A stretch of 38,160 bases of DNA from Clostridia bacterium (GCA_017452475.1 JAFTMJ010000028.1:1-38160); one strand, 5' to 3'. Positions 24,912-34,276 are shown, counted from the first letter of the stretch. Notes: generated from the sequence alone by a model not told the origin. A program made the numbers and translations.

Positions 24912-27900
24912 TTATTCTGTCATACCGTAGTATTGTGCAAGGTCTGCTACGTCCTCTTGGGTGAATGCGCCCTTGAAAATCATAAACTCATCAACAGTTG
25001 CCGGTAAGGAGCTGCCATATGTGCCTCTTCCGTCTTGACCGATATTGTAGCTATACTGTGTATCAAGGTTTGTTCCTTGTAGATTTGCAGGAATGCTACC
25101 TGTTTTAATTGTGCCAAAGTCCATGCATGCGCCAAGCTGATGGTTTTCGCGGTCAACTATTACTATTATGTGTACCCAGCCATTTACATAGTCAGCAGGC
25201 AAGGATTTATCAAGGTCAATACGCTGTCCGCCTTCTGCATAGTTTATTCTGATATCTCCACCGTTGTCTTTTCTAATAGACAAAGCAAAGCCTGTGTTTG
25301 CTCCAGTATCCCAGTTTTTATTTGAGAGAATACATGGGTCAGAGGTTAGTGTATTTGAATTAATCCATAGTGAAATTGTAAAGCTGCTATTGCCTAATGA
25401 AAGGTCATCAAGTGATACATAGCCCTTATTAAGAGTTGCACCCTGTCCAAAATAGCCCTCTGTGTAGGTAACTGTATTATTTGAGGTTGTTTTTCCACCG
25501 CAGTTATCAGCTGCATTGCCATCAAACGGTAGATAAACTGATAATTCTTTATCCACAAAGTTAGTTACATAGTCGCTGCTTCCAACGCTCGGAGTTGGCT
25601 CACTTTCGTGGTAACGGCCGGGAACATTGCCCGGACGTGCCAACGGAGCTTCAACACCATCAAATAGGTTAGATGGAACTCTTGCAGACCAGGTAATCGG
25701 ACACTCATAGCCAAGCGCGTGAAGAACGATAGCTGCAGTGTCACGAATTTCCATATCGCCAATAGTACCGCTAACAACATTTTTGCCCGCCGCTGCAAAC
25801 ATTACATACTTTTCGCTATCTGTTAGTCCACCGTGGGTTGTTCCGTTTCCACCGTGGTCAGCTGTTACGATAAACAATGTTTTGTCAAGTATTCCCTTTG
25901 CTGCGTATGCATTGTAAATTTGACCGATGTATTCATCAATCTGCGCTATTTTTGCAAGCTGTGCGCTTGTGCCATAGCCCGAGGAGTGACCAACACTGTC
26001 TGCCTCGTCAAATTGAACAAACATAGCATCGGGATTATTTTGTGCAAGGTATGCAAGAATTGCCTCTGTTAATAAAGCATCAGACATACCGCCTTCCTTA
26101 TGTACGCCAATATCGTTTTCAACAATGCCTATATTAATCGGATTCCAGCCTGCAAAGGATGCAAGAACTGCGTTTTCATTGTTTTCACGAATTACACGGA
26201 AAAAGCTTGGGTAGCTTGAATCACTTGGGTAAGCATTGGTAGCTGTGTTATCATTTGTAAGTCCGTGTACGCTTGGAATTACACCGTGAAGGAGTGAGCC
26301 CCAGCATTGCGCGCTGATTGTTGGATTAGATGTTAAGCAATCATAGGTCAAGGCTCCGTTTGCAAAGATTGCATCAAGATTTGGTGTGCTTGCATCCTTA
26401 AAGTATGTGCCTGCGCCATCAACACCAATAATTACTACGTGCTGATATTTTGAAAGGTCTATTACATTTACTAAGAATTCACCCTCAACGCCCTTGCCTG
26501 TTACGGTTACCTTTATGTCAGCCTCTCGTCCAAGACCTGTTAAAACACCGTTCTCTATGGAAATATTAGAGCTGTCAAAGCTATATGTAAGTGCTTTTTC
26601 TACTCCGTTTACAAATACTGTTTTTGGCAAATCAACGCTTTGACCGATTCCAAGCTCGATATTCTCAAATGAAAGTATTTTTGTTGGTAAGCTATCCACT
26701 ATTTCGTTAAACGAAACAAAGGAATATTTTTCATTTTCCGTCAAATCACCGTATTGCAAATACGTATAGGTTGTTGTTTGACCGTCGGTTGTTGAAACAT
26801 ATGCGCCAAGCGCAAGCTTTGCGTCCTTATATTTATCTTTAATATTTACAATTTTTAATTCAAGTGTTTGGAAAGAATACTCTGTTACATCTGTGCTGAC
26901 AACTCCCTTTGAAGGTCCGTTTTCGGTAAAGATGTCATCATCTCCCAATTCGTCCTTGGCAACTGCATATATACCGTATCTTAGGTCATCATTTGTTACT
27001 TCTTCATATAATTCAATTGCAGAGGGATTTATTATATAGCCTATTGTTACAGATGCATCGTCACCCTCGTAAACCGAATAGCCAAGGCAGGTAAACAAGG
27101 AGTCTAACTCGCCAAAGAACTCCTTTGCACAAGCATCACAAATATATAAGCCCTTACCGTTTTCAAGATAGCTTGTATATGTAATTGATACAGGGTTATT
27201 TTCTGTTGAGTGTCCAAATGCAGGATTCGCCTTTGAATATTCCTCATCAATGCTTGTTACATTTTCTGTGCCATTATATGTAGTAACCATTCTTGTTCCT
27301 GCATTTTCACAATCTGCGTCACTTACTACATATAGTGTACCCTGTCTTGTGTGGTTTGAATTGACTAAGCTTATAGATGTGTATGTACAATCCTTGTAAA
27401 TTGTTAAATACGCGCCACCTGTTGTGTCACCCTTTAGGTTAATAGAACCAAAGGCGGTATTTTTTGCCACAAGATGCTGTGTGTCACCCTCTGCTTGATA
27501 AGTGGTGATTTTTGAATTGTTAACCTCAACATAATCCTTACCTATAAATCTATCAGCACGCCAGCTATCCATATAAAGTATATTTATACTACTGTTGTTT
27601 ATGTAGCTTTCACCCATAACATTATGTATCTTTACATCATCTGTATAAAGGTGATTAAATTTTATAGTTAAGGTCGCTTGCTGCTTTGCAATAAAAGTAA
27701 TAGGGTCATAATTTGAAGCTTTAATTTTTATTCTACAAGTATCAAAGGTAATGGTTGATGTTCCTCTTGCATTACTTTCCCTTTGATAAATAATTTCATC
27801 GTGACCGGCAATTACTGCATTTTTAATTGTTAAATCGCCTGTTTCCACATAAATACCAACAAAGCCACCGTAATAGTCAATCTTATCGGTTTTTGATTTT

Positions 27901-28391
27901 GCGCCAACATTACTTAAGTCTAAGGGTGCGCTTACCTCTTCAATGGTTCTGTTTCCTATTAATGTAAGGTGAGCGTCCTCGTGGTTTACAAAAAAGCCTG
28001 AGTAGTTATTGTCATCAGGAATCCACCAGGAGTGGCCGTTAAAATATACATTTACATTAACAGCCTTGTCAAGACGAATACCTGTTGCTCTTGGACCGGT
28101 ATCGTTTCCTGTGGAATAGCTTACATTCTCAGCAAGAATTAAATTAAGTGTCTGTCCTTCAAATTGGCTGATAAAATATGTAGTATTTTCAGCAATAGCA
28201 TTTGATGCTGACGTATAAAGCTTACTAATTCCTACTACATTTTTTCCCTCCTCCTTTAATGTGCTTGCAAGAGCTGAGTCCTCGCTTTCTACAACATAAT
28301 AGGTATTTTCTGCTTCGCTTGCAAAGGAAACAATAGAAAATGCCAAAATTAATGATAGCACAAAGGCAAGGATTAAAAGTGTTTTCTTCAT
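24912..28391 (-). CDS. Secreted multidomain alkaline-phosphatase-superfamily (type I phosphodiesterase-like) protein
   Basis: 1159 residues. Signal peptide 1-24. Residues ~75-360 look like right-handed beta-helix coils. CDAC at 418-421 and the shared module (436 to about 565) follow, then a bacterial Ig-like domain (~570-646). The catalytic domain (~650-910) has the full metal set of the alkaline phosphatase superfamily: Asp658 (IGVDGAG), nucleophile Ser693 (NPTISAQCWGS), Asp798 and His802 (DEADSVGH), Asp845/His846 (TADHGGNG) and His853. A LamG/concanavalin-like domain closes the protein (~948-1150: VYLPFDGNAADN, FTISLWINS). It should hydrolyse phosphodiesters or phosphomonoesters outside the cell while binding glycans. 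Strong ribosome binding site. Upstream operator-like palindromes suggest control by the adjacent DeoR protein. Confidence 0.85.
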   Translation of the reverse strand: MKKTLLILAFVLSLILAFSIVSFASEAENTYYVVESEDSALASTLKEEGKNVVGISKLYTSASNAIAENTTYFISQFEGQTLNLILAENVSYSTGNDTGPRATGIRLDKAVNVNVYFNGHSWWIPDDNNYSGFFVNHEDAHLTLIGNRTIEEVSAPLDLSNVGAKSKTDKIDYYGGFVGIYVETGDLTIKNAVIAGHDEIIYQRESNARGTSTITFDTCRIKIKASNYDPITFIAKQQATLTIKFNHLYTDDVKIHNVMGESYINNSSINILYMDSWRADRFIGKDYVEVNNSKITTYQAEGDTQHLVAKNTAFGSINLKGDTTGGAYLTIYKDCTYTSISLVNSNHTRQGTLYVVSDADCENAGTRMVTTYNGTENVTSIDEEYSKANPAFGHSTENNPVSITYTSYLENGKGLYICDACAKEFFGELDSLFTCLGYSVYEGDDASVTIGYIINPSAIELYEEVTNDDLRYGIYAVAKDELGDDDIFTENGPSKGVVSTDVTEYSFQTLELKIVNIKDKYKDAKLALGAYVSTTDGQTTTYTYLQYGDLTENEKYSFVSFNEIVDSLPTKILSFENIELGIGQSVDLPKTVFVNGVEKALTYSFDSSNISIENGVLTGLGREADIKVTVTGKGVEGEFLVNVIDLSKYQHVVIIGVDGAGTYFKDASTPNLDAIFANGALTYDCLTSNPTISAQCWGSLLHGVIPSVHGLTNDNTATNAYPSDSSYPSFFRVIRENNENAVLASFAGWNPINIGIVENDIGVHKEGGMSDALLTEAILAYLAQNNPDAMFVQFDEADSVGHSSGYGTSAQLAKIAQIDEYIGQIYNAYAAKGILDKTLFIVTADHGGNGTTHGGLTDSEKYVMFAAAGKNVVSGTIGDMEIRDTAAIVLHALGYECPITWSARVPSNLFDGVEAPLARPGNVPGRYHESEPTPSVGSSDYVTNFVDKELSVYLPFDGNAADNCGGKTTSNNTVTYTEGYFGQGATLNKGYVSLDDLSLGNSSFTISLWINSNTLTSDPCILSNKNWDTGANTGFALSIRKDNGGDIRINYAEGGQRIDLDKSLPADYVNGWVHIIVIVDRENHQLGACMDFGTIKTGSIPANLQGTNLDTQYSYNIGQDGRGTYGSSLPATVDEFMIFKGAFTQEDVADLAQYYGMTE

Positions 28392-28425
28392 AAATTCTCC
28401 TCCTAAATTATTGTGTCTTTTGGAA

Positions 28426-28443
28426 ATGTTGAGTTTTCAACAT
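28426..28443. promoter_or_regulatory. Operator-like palindrome in the leader of the phosphodiesterase gene
   Basis: ATGTTGA, four bases, TCAACAT: a perfect 7-bp inverted repeat about 27 bases after the predicted transcription start. The half-site TGTTGA recurs near the DeoR promoter, so it is a good candidate for DeoR binding and blocking of transcription. Confidence 0.55.
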
Positions 28444-28476
28444 TTTTAATTTTTTCTTGAAATCTCGTACAATTTA

Positions 28477-28505
28477 ATATTAAATTAATACAACAAAAAA
28501 TTCAA
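28477..28505 (-). promoter_or_regulatory. Promoter of the phosphodiesterase gene
   Basis: On the minus strand TTGAAT (28500-28505), 17-bp spacer, TAATAT (28477-28482). The 5' leader would be about 80 nt. Confidence 0.6.
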
Positions 28506-28540
28506 GTGTTTAAATGAATTTTCTACTTTTTGACGGAATT

Positions 28541-28577
28541 TTGTTGAGTTTTGTTGAGTTTTTCACAAATTCAACAA
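28541..28577. promoter_or_regulatory. Cluster of TGTTGA half-sites upstream of deoR-type gene
   Basis: TTGTTGA at 28541-28547 and 28551-28557 as direct repeats 10 bp apart, and the inverted form TCAACAA at 28571-28577. The spacing equals one helical turn. Same half-site as the palindrome at 28426. Likely operators of the DeoR-family protein encoded just downstream. Confidence 0.5.
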
Positions 28578-28606
28578 GCAAACACAACATTTTTTGCCCT
28601 TCTCTA

Positions 28607-28635
28607 TTGAAAAAGTTATTTACATAGTGTACAAT
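28607..28635 (+). promoter_or_regulatory. Promoter of the DeoR-family gene
   Basis: TTGAAA (28607-28612), 17-bp spacer, TACAAT (28630-28635). Transcription from about 28642 supports the start codon at 28657 rather than any further upstream. Confidence 0.7.
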
Positions 28636-28656
28636 AAAATAAAAAACGGTGATTTT

Positions 28657-29448
28657 ATGATAAGAGCAGAGGAAAGACAAAATTATATACTAAACGTTGC
28701 CAAGGAAAATGGCTTTGCATCTATTGCAGATATTGCAGAAAAGCTCAATGTGTCAATTGAAACAATTAGGCGCGATATAAACGAGCTTTGCAAAGAAAAT
28801 TTAGTTAAAAAGGTCCGTGGGGGTGCCGTTTTAGGCAAGCCTGCCTGTCGCAAGGATGACGACTTTTTGTTGAGAATTAAGTCAAATCAACATCAAAAAT
28901 TATCTATCGGCGCAAGGGCAGCCTCAATGATACAGGACGGATTCGTAGTCGCACTTGATGCAGGCGCTTCGGTCCAATCAATTGCAAGCTGTATAAAGAA
29001 TGTTAAAAATGTAACCTTTATTGTAAATTCCGTATCTATCGCAGGAATTCTTCTTGATAAATTTAAAAAGGGCGAAATCAGCGGTCGAATTATATTTGTA
29101 GGCGGAGAGCTTGATACACAAAATCGTTTTTCCAAGGGAGCAATGGCATCAAGTGCCGTGGGCAATTTTTATTTTGATATTGCATTTATTTCCTGTACAG
29201 CGGTATCCTGTGAGGCTGTTTCCTCATACAACCTTGATGAATGCTCGTACTCAAAGCAATTAATTGACCGTGCAAGCATTTCAGTCCTTATTGCGGAAAG
29301 CAATAAAATAGATAAAAACTCAATTTGCAGCTTTGCCAAAATTTCAGATTTTTCCACCATCATAACCGACGGCAAAAACCAAGCTTCCGACCTTTTTAAA
29401 AAGCAGTGTGAGAACGCAAAAACGGAGCTTATAGTAGTACCCGTGTAA
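28657..29448 (+). CDS. DeoR-family transcriptional regulator
   Basis: 263 residues, usual family length. Residues 1-55 are the DeoR helix-turn-helix (ERQNYILNVAKENGFASIAD then NVSIETIRRDINEL), followed by VKKVRGGAV. The DeoRC sensor domain (from about 75) has AASMIQDGFVVALDAGAS, RIIFVGGELD and the signature SKQLIDRASISVLIAESNK; it should bind a phosphorylated sugar or sugar-acid intermediate. The upstream TTG/ATG region at 28594 lies before the promoter's start site and is not used. It is transcribed divergently from the secreted phosphodiesterase and is likely to control it and itself through the TGTTGA sites; the gene at 29620 may be a further target. Weak ribosome binding site. Confidence 0.88.
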   Translation: MIRAEERQNYILNVAKENGFASIADIAEKLNVSIETIRRDINELCKENLVKKVRGGAVLGKPACRKDDDFLLRIKSNQHQKLSIGARAASMIQDGFVVALDAGASVQSIASCIKNVKNVTFIVNSVSIAGILLDKFKKGEISGRIIFVGGELDTQNRFSKGAMASSAVGNFYFDIAFISCTAVSCEAVSSYNLDECSYSKQLIDRASISVLIAESNKIDKNSICSFAKISDFSTIITDGKNQASDLFKKQCENAKTELIVVPV

Positions 29449-29541
29449 TATACACCGCTTTTTTGAGTGCATTGTTACCTTGCAAATAAAAATTCATAGC
29501 TCGGCGGTTTTGCTTTTTTGGCGGTTAGCTCCTTCCGCCGT

Positions 29542-29564
29542 AGCCCCGCGACAGTCGCGGGGCT
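29542..29564. other. GC-rich hairpin after the DeoR gene
   Basis: AGCCCCGCGA pairs with TCGCGGGGCT, a perfect 10-bp stem with loop CAG. It lacks a T run on either strand, so it is not a standard intrinsic terminator. Possible stabilising hairpin or repeat remnant. Confidence 0.5.
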
Positions 29565-29574
29565 TCCTATATAC

Positions 29575-29609
29575 AAAAAAGCACTTAGCCCTTGGTTGGG
29601 GCTAAGTGC
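29575..29609 (-). terminator. Intrinsic terminator of the metallophosphoesterase-module gene
   Basis: GCACTTAGCCC (29581-29591) pairs with GGGCTAAGTGC (29599-29609), with six T on the minus strand. Nearly the same sequence as the terminator at 24869-24903, including the flanks. Confidence 0.9.
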
Positions 29610-29619
29610 CTTTATTTAA

Positions 29620-32600
29620 TTAACCTATTATATCGTTGTAGTCTTCAACAAGCATAATGTTGTCAATGTAGAACGGCTGGTTTGCATAGCTGCCGCTTTG
29701 AATGTCAAGGTACATATAGAAGCCTGTAACAAGGTTGCCCCCTGTCATTGGCGCGCCCTTTTCAGAGCCCAAGTAGTCCTCTATTCTAAATGCGAAGTAG
29801 CCCTTCATACCCTTAACTGCCTTACCGTCGCTAGCGCCAAAGCAGCCGTCACCTCCGTGATTAAAGGCTTCCCACTCTGTTGCGCCGTCTGCGAGGTAGT
29901 AGAACGGTGGGTATGCGCCGTCACAGTGGTCGGTCATAAATGGCAGATTGCCGTTGTTTGAAAGCAAGCCCGTGGACGCCTTTCTAAACTCAACATTTGT
30001 AAAGTCCATCCAAACAACAAGGTACTTGTTTTCGCCAACCTTACCGTAATTTTCCTCACTCAAGTAAATGTAGAACTCGGAGTTGGAGGTTTGGCTTCTC
30101 TTTATTTCAATAGCCTTTGAGCCGTTTACGCCCTTGCCCTCAACCACCTCAAGTGTAATAGAGCCGCTAATTCCACCGCCGCCAAGAGATGCAACGCCTG
30201 TGCTTGGCGCCGCGCCCTCAAAGTCCTCAATGGTTATATCCTTGCCGTATTCCTCGTACCTGTCAGCATCTACTCTTTTTACAACATAATTAATATATGT
30301 TTCAATATCATCAATGGTTTCAAGGTTAAGGTCGAACACACGCACGCCCTCGTGGCTGTCGCTGTTGGTATATCCAAGGGAGCTGATTGTAGGTGCTGAA
30401 ACAAGCTTAACACCGTAATAATTGTAGTTATATGTGTTGTTGTGGTCGTGTCCTGTAACAATCGCCTGCACATCCTTGCGCGCAAGTATTGTTTCAAACA
30501 GGTTGGTATCGTAGGTTGATGAGCAAATAGGCTCAACCCTGTCACCAAGCGCCTCGTATACTACATCCTTGTTATCTCTGTTGTTATATGCGTATTGGTT
30601 TTCAATCAAAGGAATGTGGAACGCCATCATACCCTTTACAGCCTTGTCGCCATTGTACTCCTGCAATAGCATAGAGGTGCTTTCATACCAAGTAATTTGG
30701 TCTGCCTGGATGTAGTCATAGCTATATGTGCCGTTGCTTGTTCCCGAGTCAAGAAAGTAAATTACAGAGCCCAAGGAGCCGTCCCTATTGTAAATACCGT
30801 GAACGTAGTTACCAACGCCCGATACACCGTCAACATCCTTTGAGATACAGTACTCATAGGACTCGTAAACAGCCTGCTGCTTCTCATTGGAAAGGGCGCC
30901 CTCTCTATCGTGGTTGCCGTAAACGTGACACCAAGGAATCTGCTTTTCCTCAATGTATCCAACCATCTTATCAAGGCAGGTCCTAAGCGCTTCCTCGTTG
31001 CTTGCGCCTATTGTGTTGTCGCCTGTAAAGATAACAAGATTTGGGTTTTCCTCGTCAACAAACCTCTTTATCCTGTTTTCAAGCTCGGTTGTGTCAGAGC
31101 TTGACCTTACATGGAGGTCAGCCAAAACCATAACTCTGAAGGAGCCGTCCTCATTATAGTAAAGCTTGTGCTTGGACTCAAGCAGGGCATTTACCCTTTG
31201 CTTTACAACATCAAGCAAATCAAGAACGCCGTTATATGTAATTTCTGTAATTTCCCTGTAATTTTCCTTTGCAAAGGTAACCTCGTTACCGTCGTAAATA
31301 TAGAATTCAGCCACAAAGCCTGTGTCCTTAAGTTCATCGTTAAAGCCGATAACCTTAATATCAAAGAACTGTGTGCCGTACTCCTTCAAGGAAACGGTAA
31401 AGCCCTTTGTTGCATAAGGCACATTGTTTGTTACCTCCATCTGCGCCCCTGCCTGACCAACGAACACGCCAAAGTCGAAATGCTCATTTTCAGTCAAGCC
31501 TGTCTTTTCCAAAAGCTCATAGTTTAGCTTTATGCCCATTGCAAGGCTTCCACCCATTTGGTTCACGGAATAGCCGAGGTTTTCAATCATAGGTGCAAAC
31601 ACATCACCGGTGGCAAAGGCTTCTCCGCATTTAACGCATATGCTCTCTCCGACACCGCTTTGCGCATATCCGTTTTTATATACCGCCTTGATGCTGCCCG
31701 CAGTATGCTCGCCCTTTGCTACAACGGTTTGATTTGTTACCTTATTGCTTTCACCAAGACCGTTATTGTAGTAGTACATTTTTCCTTCTTCAATACAGGT
31801 TTCCATCTGCTCGACAACATAAACACGGGCACTTCCCGCCTGGTCGCCTGAAAAATTGCTTTTGCCATCAAAGATAGCCTTTTCAAGTCCCTTATACTCA
31901 CAGTTATAAAGCTTTATGTTCTGCTTTGCGGTTTCTGTGTAAATCCTTATTGTGTCAAGCTCCCCTGCGTATGTAACGAAGCTGCAGCCTGAGATAAGCA
32001 ACGCTTCCTCATAATTAACCATAAGCTTTGGGCGAATAGTCGCGCTTCTGGGGTTATACCAGCAGTCGTTTTTGATGTTGAAATCGTAGAACTTAACATT
32101 CTTAAAGGTTGAGCCGATTGTAAGGTTGAAGTTGTAGTCCGCACCGTAAAAGCCGCCGTATTCAACGGTGTCCTCAATGGTGAGTCTTCTTTCAACCAAG
32201 GATTCGTTCATCTTGTTTCCGCCTCTGTAGCAGATAGCTGAGTAGTCCGCGCCCTCGGGAACTCTCAATACAGAGCCTTTAACGCTTGCTCTCTGCTCTG
32301 CATTTTCGCAAATCTCAGTGTAAAGGACGAATGCGCCGTTTGCATAAAGATATGCGTCTTCAATGTTAACCTCACCGTAGGTAACGGAAATCAAGTTGCC
32401 TGTACCTGTCATATCTGCTTTAACATCTTCGCCGTAGTGGTTATAGCTCTTGTAGTCAGCCAAAGGGTTGTTGCCCTTAAGGTTAACAACAGCGCCGACC
32501 TTTGCCACAGCAATAGCGGCAGTTGTGGTGCTTTTGCCTGCTGTGCCCTTATAATCGATTTGATAGCCGTTGAAATTAATATTAACGGTTATCGCCTTAG

Positions 32601-32805
32601 CGACTGTTATACTGCTGCCGTTTTCAATAGTCACATCGCCTGTAAGAGTTATGTTTACGGTGTCGCCCTCAGAGGCTTGTGCTATCGCAGTAACGATATC
32701 GCCAAGCTCATCTGCCTCAACATTACTTGTGGCTGCAAACACGCTCATTGAAAAAAGCATTACAAGCACAAGCAGTGAAAAGGCAAAAATCACATGCTTT
32801 TTCAT
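29620..32805 (-). CDS. Secreted multidomain calcineurin-like metallophosphoesterase
   Basis: 1061 residues. Signal peptide 1-24 (cleavage after FAA). Residues ~30-330 look like beta-helix coils. CVKC at 390-393 and the shared module from LGYS at 410 to about 530 follow. The catalytic domain (~555-830) has every calcineurin-type motif: Asp563-Leu-His565, Gly595-Asp596, Gly630-Asn-His-Asp633, His730 and Gly785-His-Asp-His788, so it should be an active two-metal phosphoesterase. The last ~200 residues (DITIEDFEGAAPS, FYIYLSEENYG, FYIDNIMLVEDYN) resemble a carbohydrate-binding beta-sandwich. Same plan as the protein at 24912 but with an unrelated catalytic domain. AGGAGG before the ATG. It probably releases phosphate from extracellular phosphorylated glycans or nucleotides; substrate unknown. 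Confidence 0.85.
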   Translation of the reverse strand: MKKHVIFAFSLLVLVMLFSMSVFAATSNVEADELGDIVTAIAQASEGDTVNITLTGDVTIENGSSITVAKAITVNINFNGYQIDYKGTAGKSTTTAAIAVAKVGAVVNLKGNNPLADYKSYNHYGEDVKADMTGTGNLISVTYGEVNIEDAYLYANGAFVLYTEICENAEQRASVKGSVLRVPEGADYSAICYRGGNKMNESLVERRLTIEDTVEYGGFYGADYNFNLTIGSTFKNVKFYDFNIKNDCWYNPRSATIRPKLMVNYEEALLISGCSFVTYAGELDTIRIYTETAKQNIKLYNCEYKGLEKAIFDGKSNFSGDQAGSARVYVVEQMETCIEEGKMYYYNNGLGESNKVTNQTVVAKGEHTAGSIKAVYKNGYAQSGVGESICVKCGEAFATGDVFAPMIENLGYSVNQMGGSLAMGIKLNYELLEKTGLTENEHFDFGVFVGQAGAQMEVTNNVPYATKGFTVSLKEYGTQFFDIKVIGFNDELKDTGFVAEFYIYDGNEVTFAKENYREITEITYNGVLDLLDVVKQRVNALLESKHKLYYNEDGSFRVMVLADLHVRSSSDTTELENRIKRFVDEENPNLVIFTGDNTIGASNEEALRTCLDKMVGYIEEKQIPWCHVYGNHDREGALSNEKQQAVYESYEYCISKDVDGVSGVGNYVHGIYNRDGSLGSVIYFLDSGTSNGTYSYDYIQADQITWYESTSMLLQEYNGDKAVKGMMAFHIPLIENQYAYNNRDNKDVVYEALGDRVEPICSSTYDTNLFETILARKDVQAIVTGHDHNNTYNYNYYGVKLVSAPTISSLGYTNSDSHEGVRVFDLNLETIDDIETYINYVVKRVDADRYEEYGKDITIEDFEGAAPSTGVASLGGGGISGSITLEVVEGKGVNGSKAIEIKRSQTSNSEFYIYLSEENYGKVGENKYLVVWMDFTNVEFRKASTGLLSNNGNLPFMTDHCDGAYPPFYYLADGATEWEAFNHGGDGCFGASDGKAVKGMKGYFAFRIEDYLGSEKGAPMTGGNLVTGFYMYLDIQSGSYANQPFYIDNIMLVEDYNDIIG

Positions 32806-32837
32806 TTCGATTTTCCTCCTATATATTTATATATAAT

Positions 32838-32867
32838 ATTGTATCACAAAACAGGCCCCTTTTACAA
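32838..32867 (-). promoter_or_regulatory. Promoter of the metallophosphoesterase gene
   Basis: On the minus strand TTGTAA (32862-32867), 18-bp spacer, TACAAT (32838-32843). The -35 overlaps ATGTTGT, one base off the TGTTGA half-site seen at the DeoR gene, a weak hint of shared control. Confidence 0.5.
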
Positions 32868-32984
32868 CATTTCTTTAGCTCCCTTTAATTTTTTGTTAAT
32901 ATGTACAAGTTTTTTTGATTTTACCTAAGATATAAAAGGATTGTTTTTGGTGGTTTTGACAACAACACAAGGCTTTTCTGCGTC

Positions 32985-33013
32985 AAAAAGGCGCGTCATT
33001 ACCTTGGCGCGCC
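32985..33013 (-). terminator. Probable terminator of trpB
   Basis: GGCGCG (32990-32995) pairs with CGCGCC (33008-33013), followed on the minus strand by five T. The stem is short and the loop is 12 nt, so it is moderate in strength. Confidence 0.55.
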
Positions 33014-33058
33014 CTTACTGTTCTTTTGCTTTAGCTTGCCACACAGGGCTTGCCTTGC

Positions 33059-34276
33059 TTATCTTATGCCGTATTTTTCGATTATATAATCCATATCCTT
33101 GTCGCCTCGACCGGATAGACAAATAAGGACAGAGCCCTTGCCCATCTTCTTTGCCAGCTTAATGCCGTAGGCAACTGCGTGGGCGCTCTCAATAGCGGGG
33201 ATAATGCCCTCTAATCTTGAAAGCTCGAAAAATGCATCAATAGTTTCCTCATCATCCACAACATCGTATTTTACGCGACCCAGTGTGTGTAAAAAGGCAT
33301 GCTCGGGTCCTGAGGACGGGTAGTCAAGTCCGCTTGCAACGGAGTAAACAGGGGCAGGGTCGCCGTTTTCATCCTTTAACATAATGCTTTTGAAGCCGTG
33401 CATAACGCCCTCCTCGCCATACTGTAGGGTTGCCGCGTGGTCACCCAGCTTAGGACCTCTGCCAAGGGGCTCAACACCGTAAATATCCACAGGGTCATTG
33501 AGGAAGCCCGCAAACATACCCATAGAGTTGGAGCCGCCGCCAACGCAGGCAACAACAGCATCGGGCAGCTCGCCTGTCATCTCCTTAAACTGCTCCCTTG
33601 CTTCAATTCCAACAACGCTTTGGAACTCCCTTACCATCATCGGGAACGGATGAGGTCCTACAACGGAGCCAATGCAGTACATACTGTTTTCGTAGTCCTT
33701 TGCATAAGCCTCAAATGCGGCATCCACCGCCTCCTTAAGGGTTGCTAAGCCGTGGGTTACCTCCACCACATTTGCGCCAAGAATTTTCATCCTTGCCACA
33801 TTAGGCGCCTGCTTCTTTATGTCAACCGAGCCCATATAAATGTCGCACTCAAGTCCAAAATACGCAGCCGCGGTTGCAAGGGCAACACCGTGCTGACCTG
33901 CGCCCGTTTCGGCAATAATCTTTTTCTTGCCCATATACTTGGCAAGCAACGCCTCGCCCATACAGTGGTTAAGCTTGTGTGCGCCTGTGTGGTTTAAATC
34001 CTCGCGCTTTACATAAAGCTGTACATTGCCGTACTTGTTGGAAAGGCGCTCCAAGTGAGAAATAGGTGTGGGTCTGCCCTGAAAATCCTTTCTGATTCTG
34101 CGAAGCTCGGCAATAAACTTGGCGCTCTTACAAATTGTAAAGTAAGCCTCGTTTATTTGGTCCATAGCCTTCTTTAGCTCAGGGGAAACATAAGCTCCGC
34201 CAAACTTGCCAAAGTAGCCCTCCTCATTTGGGTAGTTCTTTAAATATGTGTCAAAATTTACTCCGTTAAATTCCAT
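33059..34276 (-). CDS. trpB: Tryptophan synthase beta chain
   Basis: 405 residues, the usual length of TrpB1 (EC 4.2.1.20). It joins indole and L-serine to give L-tryptophan using PLP. PLP Lys is in [14 protein letters not shown] (the usual N-N after the Lys is N-H here). [11 protein letters not shown] carries the catalytic Glu, [14 protein letters not shown] binds the PLP phosphate, and [10 protein letters not shown] closes the site. [11 protein letters not shown] is the N-terminal signature. No trpA or other trp gene is adjacent, so it may work alone on imported or scavenged indole. AGGAGG precedes the ATG. A Trp T-box leader on the same strand ends about 640 bp upstream, with two repeat elements between. 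Confidence 0.95.
   Translation of the reverse strand: MEFNGVNFDTYLKNYPNEEGYFGKFGGAYVSPELKKAMDQINEAYFTICKSAKFIAELRRIRKDFQGRPTPISHLERLSNKYGNVQLYVKREDLNHTGAHKLNHCMGEALLAKYMGKKKIIAETGAGQHGVALATAAAYFGLECDIYMGSVDIKKQAPNVARMKILGANVVEVTHGLATLKEAVDAAFEAYAKDYENSMYCIGSVVGPHPFPMMVREFQSVVGIEAREQFKEMTGELPDAVVACVGGGSNSMGMFAGFLNDPVDIYGVEPLGRGPKLGDHAATLQYGEEGVMHGFKSIMLKDENGDPAPVYSVASGLDYPSSGPEHAFLHTLGRVKYDVVDDEETIDAFFELSRLEGIIPAIESAHAVAYGIKLAKKMGKGSVLICLSGRGDKDMDYIIEKYGIR

Noticed and set aside
29542-29564. Terminator of the DeoR gene
   Set aside because: Strong GC hairpin but no T run on either strand; listed as a hairpin of unknown role.
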